Origin: an uncultured Devosia sp.
GTDB lineage: Bacteria > Pseudomonadota > Alphaproteobacteria > Rhizobiales > Devosiaceae
DNA: 12,830 nucleotides
NCBI GenBank assembly: GCA_946480655.1
Contig: CAMLKN010000047.1
Span: 1 to 12,830, forward strand
Direction: 5' to 3'
Part shown: in pieces, positions 1 to 6,236 of the stretch
How the letters are laid out: each line of letters begins with the position of its first letter
Numbering within the stretch: position 1 is the first letter of the stretch
Notes under the pieces: model-generated
What the model was told of the DNA's origin: nothing
The model's input: only the letters and a program-made list of their open reading frames with translations
The model's database searches: none
Program-made: the position numbers and the translations under genes

Positions 1-320
1 GCCTTCGCCACAACCGCCAGGAGATCGAAACCCTGCTGCGCGAGGCCAAGAGCGAGGTTCGTTGCCGGGTTGAGACCCATTCGGTCGAATCCAGCATTGC
101 TTTGGTCGCCGAAGGCATCGGCATTTCGATCGTCCCGGCCTTCATCGGCAGCTTCATCGCCAGCGAGCGCGTCAAGCTCGTGCCGCTGGTGCCCGAGACC
201 ATGGTAGACTACGGGATCATCACGCTGAGGGACTCGCCCCTGTCGCGTCCGATGCAGCTGTTCATCGACATGCTCCGGGAGCGCATTTTGAGCGAGGCCA
301 CGCTGACCTGGTCCAAATGA
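1..320 (+). CDS. LysR-type transcriptional regulator, C-terminal fragment
   Basis: The reading frame enters from outside the window (first complete codon at base 3) and stops with TGA at 318-320, giving 105 residues. It reads like the second half of a LysR substrate-binding domain. The stretch ESSIALVAEGIGISIVPAF is the typical segment where these proteins scan for effector ('V..G.GI...P'), followed by the usual final strand and helix with SRPMQLFIDMLRERI near the end. The N-terminal helix-turn-helix is missing only because the window starts inside the gene. LysR proteins bind DNA as tetramers and respond to a small-molecule effector. Neither the target nor the effector can be seen here, and the gene is convergent with the ABC ATPase rather than divergent from it, so it may belong to the upstream locus. 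The family call is solid; the role is unknown. Confidence 0.85.
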   Translation, partial: LRHNRQEIETLLREAKSEVRCRVETHSVESSIALVAEGIGISIVPAFIGSFIASERVKLVPLVPETMVDYGIITLRDSPLSRPMQLFIDMLRERILSEATLTWSK

Positions 321-462
321 TCAGGGCCAGTACACGCCGTGCAGCAGGTTCACGGTTGCCAGGGAGCCCAGCTGTTCCAGCCTATTGTCGCCCGGAGCCC
401 GCCCGAAGGACGCAAGCCGTCCGGTTTGACTAACGAGATGGGCGTTGCGCCTGCAATGCCGG
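321..462. other. Convergent intergenic gap with a coding-like minus-strand tail
   Basis: This gap separates the LysR stop (320) from the ATPase stop (463). On the minus strand, bases 440 down to 321 form 39 sense codons followed by TGA at 323-321, with no stop in between. The final part, LEQLGSLATVNLLHGVYWP, uses G/C-ending codons almost throughout, as real genes here do. There is no plausible start codon or ribosome site, and the frame runs upstream into the ATPase gene in a different frame. It could be the decayed C-terminus of a lost gene or chance. No strong terminator is visible; only a 5-bp stem (GGACG/CGTCC, 408-422) is present. I could not identify the peptide. Confidence 0.25.
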
Positions 463-1515
463 TCAGCGTTTCAGGCGCTGGCCAGTCTCGGGCGCGAAGA
501 AGTGCGCCTGATCGACGGCGATGTCGATGCCCATGGTGTCGCCCGGCGTGGCCGGGATCCGCTCGCGGAAGATGCCGACCAGTTCCTGGGTTCCGACCCG
601 AAGCGCCACCTGCGTTTCCGAACCGGTGGGCTCCACAACCAGGACCTCCGCCTGCATGCCTTGCGGCTCGAGCCGCAGGTGCTCCGGACGGATGCCCAGC
701 TTGACCGGCCCCTGATGGGCGGGGGCGGCAGTGCCCAAGTCTATGGTCATTCCCGGCATCCGGAACATGGTGCCCTCGAGGATGCCATCGAGAATGTTCA
801 TGGCGGGTGACCCGATGAAGCCGGCGACGAAGAGATTGTCGGGAGAATCGTAGAGCTCGAGCGGACTGCCGATCTGCTCGACATGGCCCGAGCGCATGAC
901 CACGATCCGGTCGGCCATGGTCATGGCTTCGATCTGGTCGTGGGTCACGTAGACGGTCGTTGTCTTCAGGCGGCGGTGGTTCATCTTGATTTCGCTGCGC
1001 ATCTGCACGCGCAGTTTGGCGTCCAGATTGCTGAGCGGTTCGTCGAACAGGAAGACCTGCGGATTGCGCACGATGGCGCGGCCCATGGCGACCCGCTGGC
1101 GCTGGCCGCCAGACAGGTGGCGCGGATAGCGGGCCAGGTACTCCTCGAGCCCGAGCACTTCCGCCGCAGCGACAACGCGCTTGCGGATCTCGTCGCGCGG
1201 GACGCGCGCCAGCCTGAGCGAAAAGCCCATATTCTCTTCGACGGTCATGTGCGGATAAAGCGCATAGGACTGGAACACCATGGCGATGTCACGATCCTTG
1301 GGTGCAAGGTCGTTCACCACCTGTCCACCGATCGCAATTTCGCCACCGGTAATGTCCTCGAGGCCGGCGATCATGCGGAGCAGGGTGGATTTTCCGCAGC
1401 CCGACGGGCCGACGAGAATGACGAACTCCCCGTCCGCAATATCGATACTGACCCCGTGCAGCACTTCGAGGCTGCCATAGGTCTTTCGCACGTCGCGAAT
1501 GGTCACTGCACCCAT
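463..1515 (-). CDS. Carbohydrate ABC importer, ATP-binding protein (MalK/UgpC type)
   Basis: This is the ATP-hydrolysing subunit of a sugar-type importer, 350 residues, acting as a dimer on the inner face of the membrane. Every hallmark is present: Walker [10 protein letters not shown] (36-44), Q-loop Gln82, signature LSGGQ (134-138), Walker B ending in FDEP with Glu159, D-loop NLDA, and switch His192 (VTHDQ). A C-terminal regulatory TOBE/OB region follows from about residue 240, with GIRPEHL. Length is normal for the MalK/UgpC/MsmK group. The start at 1515 is chosen because GGAGGGG lies 6 bases upstream and the family N-terminus ([11 protein letters not shown]) begins right there; a longer frame to 1617 would add unrelated residues and run through the promoter region. 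It is divergent from the binding-protein gene and shares its control region. The transported substrate cannot be told from the ATPase. Confidence 0.96.
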   Translation of the reverse strand: MGAVTIRDVRKTYGSLEVLHGVSIDIADGEFVILVGPSGCGKSTLLRMIAGLEDITGGEIAIGGQVVNDLAPKDRDIAMVFQSYALYPHMTVEENMGFSLRLARVPRDEIRKRVVAAAEVLGLEEYLARYPRHLSGGQRQRVAMGRAIVRNPQVFLFDEPLSNLDAKLRVQMRSEIKMNHRRLKTTTVYVTHDQIEAMTMADRIVVMRSGHVEQIGSPLELYDSPDNLFVAGFIGSPAMNILDGILEGTMFRMPGMTIDLGTAAPAHQGPVKLGIRPEHLRLEPQGMQAEVLVVEPTGSETQVALRVGTQELVGIFRERIPATPGDTMGIDIAVDQAHFFAPETGQRLKR

Positions 1516-1588
1516 TGCTGGCCCCTCCCTGGCACGCTCTGGCTCCTCGGCCCGATCCCACAGGCCCGGACTACGAGGATTAGTCGTA

Positions 1589-1617
1589 TTTATTCCAGAC
1601 AAGAATGCCTGGAACAA
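1589..1617 (-). promoter_or_regulatory. Weak candidate promoter for the ATPase gene
   Basis: Read on the minus strand, TTGTTC (1617-1612) and AATAAA (1594-1589) are separated by 17 bp, which fits a sigma70-like layout, but the -10 box is a poor match. Transcription would start about 70 bases ahead of the ATPase start codon. The palindrome at 1593-1614 covers its spacer. This is inference from spacing and AT content only. Confidence 0.3.
1593..1614. promoter_or_regulatory. Inverted repeat, possible operator
   Basis: TTCCAG (1593-1598) and CTGGAA (1609-1614) are perfect inverted arms 10 bp apart. Matches continue inside as CA...TG (1600-1601 with 1606-1607), giving the pattern CCAGnCAnnnnTGnCTGG. 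It sits 6 bp from the FadR-type operator and inside the possible ATPase promoter. It does not resemble the FadR-type site, so a second regulator may bind here. Function is inferred from position only. Confidence 0.4.
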
Positions 1618-1619
1618 GC

Positions 1620-1636
1620 CTTTTGTCCGACAAAAG
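1620..1636. promoter_or_regulatory. FadR/GntR-type operator
   Basis: CTTTTGTCCGACAAAAG is a perfect palindrome with 8-bp arms around one central base. Its core, TTGTCCGACAA, matches the established FadR-subfamily consensus TnGTnnnACnA exactly. A FadR/GntR-family regulator is encoded at the end of the same transporter cluster (5338-6090), which makes it the likely ligand. The site lies 2 bp upstream of the candidate -35 box of the binding-protein gene and about 105 bp upstream of the ATPase start, so it could govern both. Binding is inferred. Confidence 0.72.
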
Positions 1637-1637
1637 A

Positions 1638-1667
1638 TTGACTAAGAAGCGTTAGGGCCACTATTGT
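1638..1667 (+). promoter_or_regulatory. Candidate sigma70-like promoter for the binding-protein operon
   Basis: TTGACT (1638-1643) and TATTGT (1662-1667) are separated by 18 bp. The -35 box matches the consensus at five of six positions and abuts the FadR-type operator at 1620-1636. Transcription would begin near 1675, leaving a leader of about 160 nt before the start codon at 1837. Confidence 0.5.
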
Positions 1668-1836
1668 TGAGAAGTTCATTGTCAATGCTGGGACAAAAGA
1701 GAGCAGGGCAGTGGATCTGGGGGAGAGGGATTTGATCCCCCGAGGGAGGACTTGGCATTCGCAGGCATCGCTAGAGGCCTTGCACTTCTTGTGCGTGGGT
1801 GCCGGTCGCATGTTCCATTTGAGGAGAGCTGGAACC

Positions 1837-3237
1837 ATGTCGTCAAACAAGTTTACCCGGCGTGACATCTTGCGCGGCGGTAGCGCCGCCGGCCTTGGCC
1901 TGCTGGTCGGAAGCCGGGGTCTGCCCGCTTTTGCCCAGGAAGCCGCACCCGAGCTGGACCTGCCGACCGGCGCCGCCGGCAAGCTGACTGTCATCCACCG
2001 CACCGAATACTTTGAAGCGGCGCAGAACCTGTTCCGGGACACGGTGACGAAATTCGCCGAGGCCAATGGCGCCGAACTCGATATTTCGACCACCAATCCG
2101 GAATCGTTCGGCGATTTCCTCGGCAAGATGTCGGCCGCAGTGCGGGCCGGCAACCCGCCGGATCTGGCCTATACCAGCAACGTTTCGGTGCCGCAGATGC
2201 ACTTGCTGGGCCTGCTCGAAGACGTCAATGACGTGGTCGAAGAAGCCATCAGCAAGTATGGCAACGTGATGCAGGGCATCAATGCCGAAAAGAGCGGCAA
2301 GATCGATGGGCGCTGGGTCGCCATTCCCTTCATCGCCAACACCACCGGCACATTCTTCCGCGGCGACAAGCTGGCCGAAAAGGGGATCGACCCGCAGACG
2401 CTCGACACCTGGGAGAAGCGCCGCGAGGCCGCGCTCGCTATCTCGGACCCTGACAATGGCTTCTACGGCTGGGGCCTCACGGTCAACCAGTCCGGGGACG
2501 GCTGGGGCGTGGCCTCGGGCATTCTCAACGCCTTTGGCGGCCATTTCACCGACGAAACCGGCACCAAGGTGGAATTTGACTCGCCGGAAACCGTCGCGGC
2601 CTACGAGTTCGTCCGCGAGACCTATGATCGCAATGGCAAATATGCCGCCATGTTGCCGCCAGGTGTCGAAAGTTGGGGGGATATTTCCAACAACGAGGCC
2701 TATCTCGCAGGCAGCATCGGCTACACGCACAACGCATTCTCGGTCTACGCAGCGGCCAAGCGCGACAACAACCCGGTCTTCCCGGGCACGGTGCTTCTAC
2801 GCCAGCCCAACGCCAATAATGGGGATAGCCGGGATGGTGGCCAGGTCGGCGGCTGGTTGACGGTCTTCAAGGGCGCGCCCAACGCCGAGCTGGCCAAGAA
2901 ACTGGCGCTTGAACTTCTCGATCCCGCTAACTTCACGCCCATGTCTTCGGTGGCCGGTGGCCTCTTCATGCCGGCCTACGAGAACCTCTGGACCGATGAA
3001 CTGATCGCCGCCGATCCGAACTTCGCGATCATCAAGGATCAGGTCAGCGTCCCCGAGCCGTTCATCGGCCCCTCCTGGCCGGCCCAGCCTGCCGCCCAGA
3101 TCGACGCCATCCGCGCCCAAGGCATCCTCGAACAGTCCATGGGCAATGTGATTGCCGGCCGCATGACCGCCCAGGAAGCCGTCACAGACGCACACAACAA
3201 GATCGTCCAGCTCTTCGAAGAAGGCGGCATCATGTAG
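1837..3237 (+). CDS. Extracellular solute-binding protein of a sugar ABC importer, Tat-exported
   Basis: This is the periplasmic receptor that captures the substrate and delivers it to the fused permease (3380-5341); 466 residues, normal for family 1 solute-binding proteins. The N-terminus carries a twin-arginine signal: TRRDILRG with Arg8-Arg9, a weakly hydrophobic Gly/Ala-rich stretch to about residue 27, and a signal peptidase site after A-F-A (31-33). The mature protein has the usual family pattern, with FGDFLGKMSAAVRAGNPPDLAY early in the first lobe. A substrate type cannot be read off. The start at 1837 is supported by GAGGAG at 1821-1826 and by placing the twin-arginine motif at residue 8; the longer frame from 1711 would bury the signal. 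Tat export implies that it folds in the cytoplasm first. A strong hairpin follows the stop codon. Confidence 0.93.
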   Translation: MSSNKFTRRDILRGGSAAGLGLLVGSRGLPAFAQEAAPELDLPTGAAGKLTVIHRTEYFEAAQNLFRDTVTKFAEANGAELDISTTNPESFGDFLGKMSAAVRAGNPPDLAYTSNVSVPQMHLLGLLEDVNDVVEEAISKYGNVMQGINAEKSGKIDGRWVAIPFIANTTGTFFRGDKLAEKGIDPQTLDTWEKRREAALAISDPDNGFYGWGLTVNQSGDGWGVASGILNAFGGHFTDETGTKVEFDSPETVAAYEFVRETYDRNGKYAAMLPPGVESWGDISNNEAYLAGSIGYTHNAFSVYAAAKRDNNPVFPGTVLLRQPNANNGDSRDGGQVGGWLTVFKGAPNAELAKKLALELLDPANFTPMSSVAGGLFMPAYENLWTDELIAADPNFAIIKDQVSVPEPFIGPSWPAQPAAQIDAIRAQGILEQSMGNVIAGRMTAQEAVTDAHNKIVQLFEEGGIM

Positions 3238-3252
3238 TCAGACCTGCCGGTT

Positions 3253-3280
3253 CCGGCGGGGTGTGAACATGCCCCGCCGG
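3253..3280 (+). other. Strong intercistronic hairpin after the binding-protein gene
   Basis: CCGGCGGGG (3253-3261) and CCCCGCCGG (3272-3280) are perfect 9-bp arms around a 10-base loop. The hairpin starts 15 bases after the binding-protein stop. No T-run follows, so it is not a classic intrinsic terminator. Such structures between a binding-protein gene and its permease gene usually protect the upstream message or cause partial termination, so that receptor outnumbers membrane subunits. That role is inferred. The rest of the 3238-3379 gap shows no gene. Confidence 0.7.
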
Positions 3281-3379
3281 TGGCTGACTACCGACCTGCG
3301 TCAGCGCGACCAGTTGGCCGCGTGACGCTTCCCCATTTTCGACTGGACGCCTGGCGCGGTGTCCTGATGGAGTGCAGGC

Positions 3380-5341
3380 ATGGAAGACCGTATGACTTTG
3401 ACCGCGGCGGCGGCGACGCCGCGGAAGTCACGCAGGAAGTATCTGGAGAACCTCCTTGGCCCGGACTGGAAGGTAGGCCAGCTCTTCGTGCTGCCCATGG
3501 TCCTGATCATGGTGCTGCTGATTTTCTGGCCCTTCGTCAATGCCATCTTCATCAGCACCACGTCGTTCAATTTTCTCACCGGCGAAACCGTCGGCGTCGG
3601 CCTGCGCAACTACGAGCGCCTCTGGACCAATAGCGACTTCCTGCAATCGATGCAGAACACGATCGTCTTCACGTTCTGGTCGCTGCTGCTCAAGTTCATC
3701 GTCGGGATGTCGGTCGCCCTCATTCTCAACAGCCGGCTGCCGTTCCGGAGCCTGCTGAGCGGCATCATGCTATTGCCATGGATTGTGCCGGAGATCGTCA
3801 CAGCGCTCGCCTGGAAGAGCATCTACGACCCCATGTTTGGCGGCCTCAATCCCATCCTGCAGGGCATGGGCGTCATCGATCGGCCGCTCGGGTGGCTCTC
3901 AGACCCGAACATGGCGATGGGTTCGATCATATCCGTCAATGTCTGGAAGGGCATACCCTTCTTCGTGCTGCTGCTGCTGGCCGGCTTGAAAGCCGTGGAT
4001 CGCGAACAGATCGAGGCGGCCCAGGTCGATGGCGCCAACGCCATCGAGCGCTTCCGGCACGTCACGCTGCCCAGCCTGCGCTACGTCATCGTCGTGACGA
4101 TGCTGTTGTCGTTCATCTCCACCTTCAATCAGTTCGGCCTGCCCTTCCTGATGACGGCGGGCGGCCCGAGCGGCGCCACCAAACTCTATTCGATCCTTGC
4201 CTATGAAAAGGCGATCGGATCGCTGCAATACGGGCCGGGCATAGCCATTGCCTTCTCGGTCGCGCCGCTGATGGCTGTGCTGATCTGGCTATTGGCGCGC
4301 TTCATGCGGCACGACGACAAGCGCGATGGTGGGTTTGATGCCCGTCCAGGCATTGCCGACCGCCTGGTGGCCCTTGGTGGCAAAGGCGTCAACCTGCTGC
4401 TGGACATCGTCTTCTGGCCTATACAGGTGCTGTTCGGAGCGTTTGAAGCGTTGATCCGTCGCTTGCGCATCGCCACCGGCCGACCGCCGACTCAGCCCAT
4501 GACCAGCACCGCCGTGCGCCGCGAAGGTGGTCCCTGGATTCGAGCCGCGCTGCTGGTACCGGTGCTGCTCTTCGTGGCGTTCCCGTTCTACTGGATTGTC
4601 ATCACCTCGCTCAAGTCGACCGAGCAGATCAGCCAGCGCGTGTCGATCTTCTGGCCCGAGCCGCCTACGCTCGAACAATATCGTTCCCTGGTCCAGGATA
4701 CGCCCTTCCTGACCTGGCTGCTGAACTCCGCCTTCGTGGCTGCGGCCGCGACGGTGATCTCCGTTGCCCTCGCCTCGCTGGCTGCCTATGCACTGTCGCG
4801 TCTGCGCTTCCGTGGCGCCGGCATGTTGACAACATTGTTGCTGATCACCTACCTGCTGCCCGGAACCCTTCTCTTCATTCCGCTCTACCAGACCCTGACA
4901 TCGATTGGCGTGATCAACTCGCACGCTGCCCTGATCATCACCTATCCAACCTTCCTCCTGCCATTCGCGACATGGGTCCTGATGGGGTATTTCCGAAGCA
5001 TTCCTGTGGAGCTTGAAGAGGCCGCGCGCATTGACGGCGCCAGCCGCTTCTACATCTTCTGGCGCATCACCCTGCCCCTTGCGGCGCCGGCCATCCTGTC
5101 GGTGACCCTTTTTGCCTTCACCAATGCCTGGAACGAATTTCTGTTCGCCTTCGTCTTCATCACCTCAGAATCCTTGCGCACGCTGCCGATCGGTCTGCAG
5201 TCGCTGGTTGTTGGTGACATCCTGCCCTGGGGCAAGCTGATGGCCGCCTCGCTGCTCACTGCGGTGCCGGTGGCGGTGCTGTATGTCTATGCGCAACGCT
5301 TCCTGGCGGAGGGCCTCACCGTCGGAGCGGTCAAGGGATGA
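3380..5341 (+). CDS. Fused MalF-MalG-type ABC sugar permease (two permease domains in one chain)
   Basis: This gene encodes 653 residues, about twice a normal permease, and contains two complete transmembrane domains. Half one (about 30-310) looks MalF-like, with hydrophobic segments near 34-58, 92-116, 124-146, 183-205, 236-257 and 286-308. Its cytoplasmic EAA loop has E212-A-A, G218 and L230-P231. Half two (about 386-653) looks MalG-like, with segments near 388-410, 448-472, 482-504, 516-538, 568-590 and 619-639, and an EAA loop with E547-A-A, G553 and L565-P566. Two EAA loops mean that this chain alone supplies both docking sites for the ATPase dimer. The linker (about 311-385) includes a hydrophobic stretch (337-358) and an internal Met374 that resembles an ancestral MalG start without a ribosome site. 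The start at 3380 has GGAG 7 bases upstream. The gene is translationally coupled to the repressor gene. Confidence 0.93.
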   Translation: MEDRMTLTAAAATPRKSRRKYLENLLGPDWKVGQLFVLPMVLIMVLLIFWPFVNAIFISTTSFNFLTGETVGVGLRNYERLWTNSDFLQSMQNTIVFTFWSLLLKFIVGMSVALILNSRLPFRSLLSGIMLLPWIVPEIVTALAWKSIYDPMFGGLNPILQGMGVIDRPLGWLSDPNMAMGSIISVNVWKGIPFFVLLLLAGLKAVDREQIEAAQVDGANAIERFRHVTLPSLRYVIVVTMLLSFISTFNQFGLPFLMTAGGPSGATKLYSILAYEKAIGSLQYGPGIAIAFSVAPLMAVLIWLLARFMRHDDKRDGGFDARPGIADRLVALGGKGVNLLLDIVFWPIQVLFGAFEALIRRLRIATGRPPTQPMTSTAVRREGGPWIRAALLVPVLLFVAFPFYWIVITSLKSTEQISQRVSIFWPEPPTLEQYRSLVQDTPFLTWLLNSAFVAAAATVISVALASLAAYALSRLRFRGAGMLTTLLLITYLLPGTLLFIPLYQTLTSIGVINSHAALIITYPTFLLPFATWVLMGYFRSIPVELEEAARIDGASRFYIFWRITLPLAAPAILSVTLFAFTNAWNEFLFAFVFITSESLRTLPIGLQSLVVGDILPWGKLMAASLLTAVPVAVLYVYAQRFLAEGLTVGAVKG

Positions 5342-6090
5342 CAACCAAGCGCTCCGGCAAGGCGGCCAATGGTCGGGCGCCGGCGAGGGAGCATGCGGCG
5401 CCCTCAGCCGTCGACGCCATGGTCATCAAGATCAGGAAACTGATTTCCGATGGCGGGCTGCAGGTCGGGGACAGCCTGCCGACGGAAAAAGAGCTTTGCG
5501 AGCGCTTCGACGCGGGACGCAATACGGTCCGGGAAGCCATGCGAATCCTCAAGGCCTATGGGGTCGTGGCCGTGCGTCCCAAGGTGGGGGCAACGCTGAT
5601 CGACGACCGCATGGAGCGGGCGCTGGACCTGTTCTCGTTCAACACCCTCGACATTTCCCGCCGCACATTCAACGACATCCAGGGCTTCCGAAAGCTGATT
5701 GAGGTCGGCACCGTGGACACGCTGTTTGATAATGTCGGGCCGACCGATATTGCCGAACTCCGCGAGATCAACGCCCGATTACAATCGGCACAGTCCATTC
5801 CCGAGGCCTCCGAACAGGACTTCAGCTTTCACCTGCGGCTCGTCTCCATCCTCAACAACCGGGCGGTACGCGATGTCTACCGGATCATGAAGCCGGTGAT
5901 TATCCGCATCATGGAACGGGCCAAGGAATTGCGGGATTTCAACCAGGACACGTTCGAGCAGCATGATGCGATCGTCGATGCACTCGAACAGCGCGATCGT
6001 ATCCATTACCAATACGCGCTGGTCTCCCATCTGGACCTGGGACTTTGGGCCTTCGAGGACGAGACGAAGACCGAACGGCAGGCCGTCTAG
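5338..6090 (+). CDS. GntR/FadR-family transcriptional regulator with FCD domain
   Basis: This is a DNA-binding regulator of 250 residues. A winged helix-turn-helix spans about 26-90; the recognition region is LPTEKELCERFDAGRNTVRE (48-67). A helical FCD effector domain spans about 110-235. The FCD metal/ligand residues are in place: Asp161 and His165 (DFSFH), His209 and His231. This points to a carboxylated small effector, since known FCD regulators often sense sugar acids or organic acids. The first 25 residues are a basic, probably disordered tail. The ATG lies inside the permease stop (ATGA, 5338-5341), so it is co-translated with the transporter. The perfect FadR-type palindrome at 1620-1636 is the likely target, making this a local and probably autoregulating repressor. 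The TAG stop lies within the repeat that starts at 6087. Confidence 0.93.
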   Translation: MTTKRSGKAANGRAPAREHAAPSAVDAMVIKIRKLISDGGLQVGDSLPTEKELCERFDAGRNTVREAMRILKAYGVVAVRPKVGATLIDDRMERALDLFSFNTLDISRRTFNDIQGFRKLIEVGTVDTLFDNVGPTDIAELREINARLQSAQSIPEASEQDFSFHLRLVSILNNRAVRDVYRIMKPVIIRIMERAKELRDFNQDTFEQHDAIVDALEQRDRIHYQYALVSHLDLGLWAFEDETKTERQAV

Positions 6091-6193
6091 AGCAATTCCC
6101 GTTCTGATTGAATCAGAACGGGAGCTCTGTCTCTTGATATTGTCACGCTTTCGAACCGCAAAGTGGTGTCCACTTTTGCTGAAAGCGCTCTAG
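6087..6193. repeat. RIME-like intergenic mosaic repeat with two hairpins
   Basis: This 107-bp element is bounded by 7-bp inverted ends, CTAGAGC (6087-6093) and GCTCTAG (6187-6193). Hairpin 1 (6098-6122) has 12-base arms CCCGTTCTGATT/AATCAGAACGGG around a single base, effectively a 10-bp stem with a 5-base loop. Hairpin 2 is nested: outer arms CGCTTTC/GAAAGCG (6146-6152, 6181-6187) and inner arms AAAGTGG/CCACTTT (6160-6166, 6170-6176). The architecture and the phrase GGTGTCCACTTTTGCT strongly resemble the abundant short intergenic repeats of Hyphomicrobiales (RIME family). It lies between convergent genes, where it may act as a bidirectional transcript end, and it supplies the stop codon of the repressor gene. 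Family assignment is from memory of the pattern, not a search. Confidence 0.75.
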
Positions 6194-6236
6194 GCCGAGC
6201 CGGAGCAGCTTGGCCGCCGGCTGACCCCTGCGGGGC

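Larger units (their letters stand above)
1516..1836. promoter_or_regulatory. Divergent control region between ATPase and solute-binding protein genes
   Basis: This 321-bp gap contains no gene. It is AT-richer than its surroundings around 1580-1700 and holds two clear palindromes (1593-1614 and 1620-1636), a candidate plus-strand promoter (1638-1667), a weaker minus-strand promoter (1589-1617) and the two leaders. The plus-strand leader is long, roughly 160-170 nt if the promoter call is right. A loose second inverted pair, TTGTC (1679-1683) and GACAA (1692-1696), repeats the half-sites of the main operator with an 8-bp spacer. The layout suggests that one regulator controls both directions. 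Confidence 0.7.

Noticed and set aside
1516..1617. Extended N-terminus for the ABC ATPase
   Set aside because: The added 34 residues match no family start and would overlap the likely promoter; the ATG at 1515 has a strong ribosome site.
1711..1836. Extended N-terminus for the solute-binding protein
   Set aside because: It would place the twin-arginine signal near residue 50; the ATG at 1837 has GAGGAG upstream and puts it at residues 8-9.
3253..3280. Intrinsic terminator after the binding-protein gene
   Set aside because: The stem is strong but is followed by TGGCTGACTA with no T-run, so it is listed as a hairpin of uncertain role.
4499..5341. Separate MalG-like gene starting at the internal ATG 4499
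   Set aside because: There is no ribosome site ahead of it, and the frame is continuous with the upstream permease half; a single fused product is the simpler reading.
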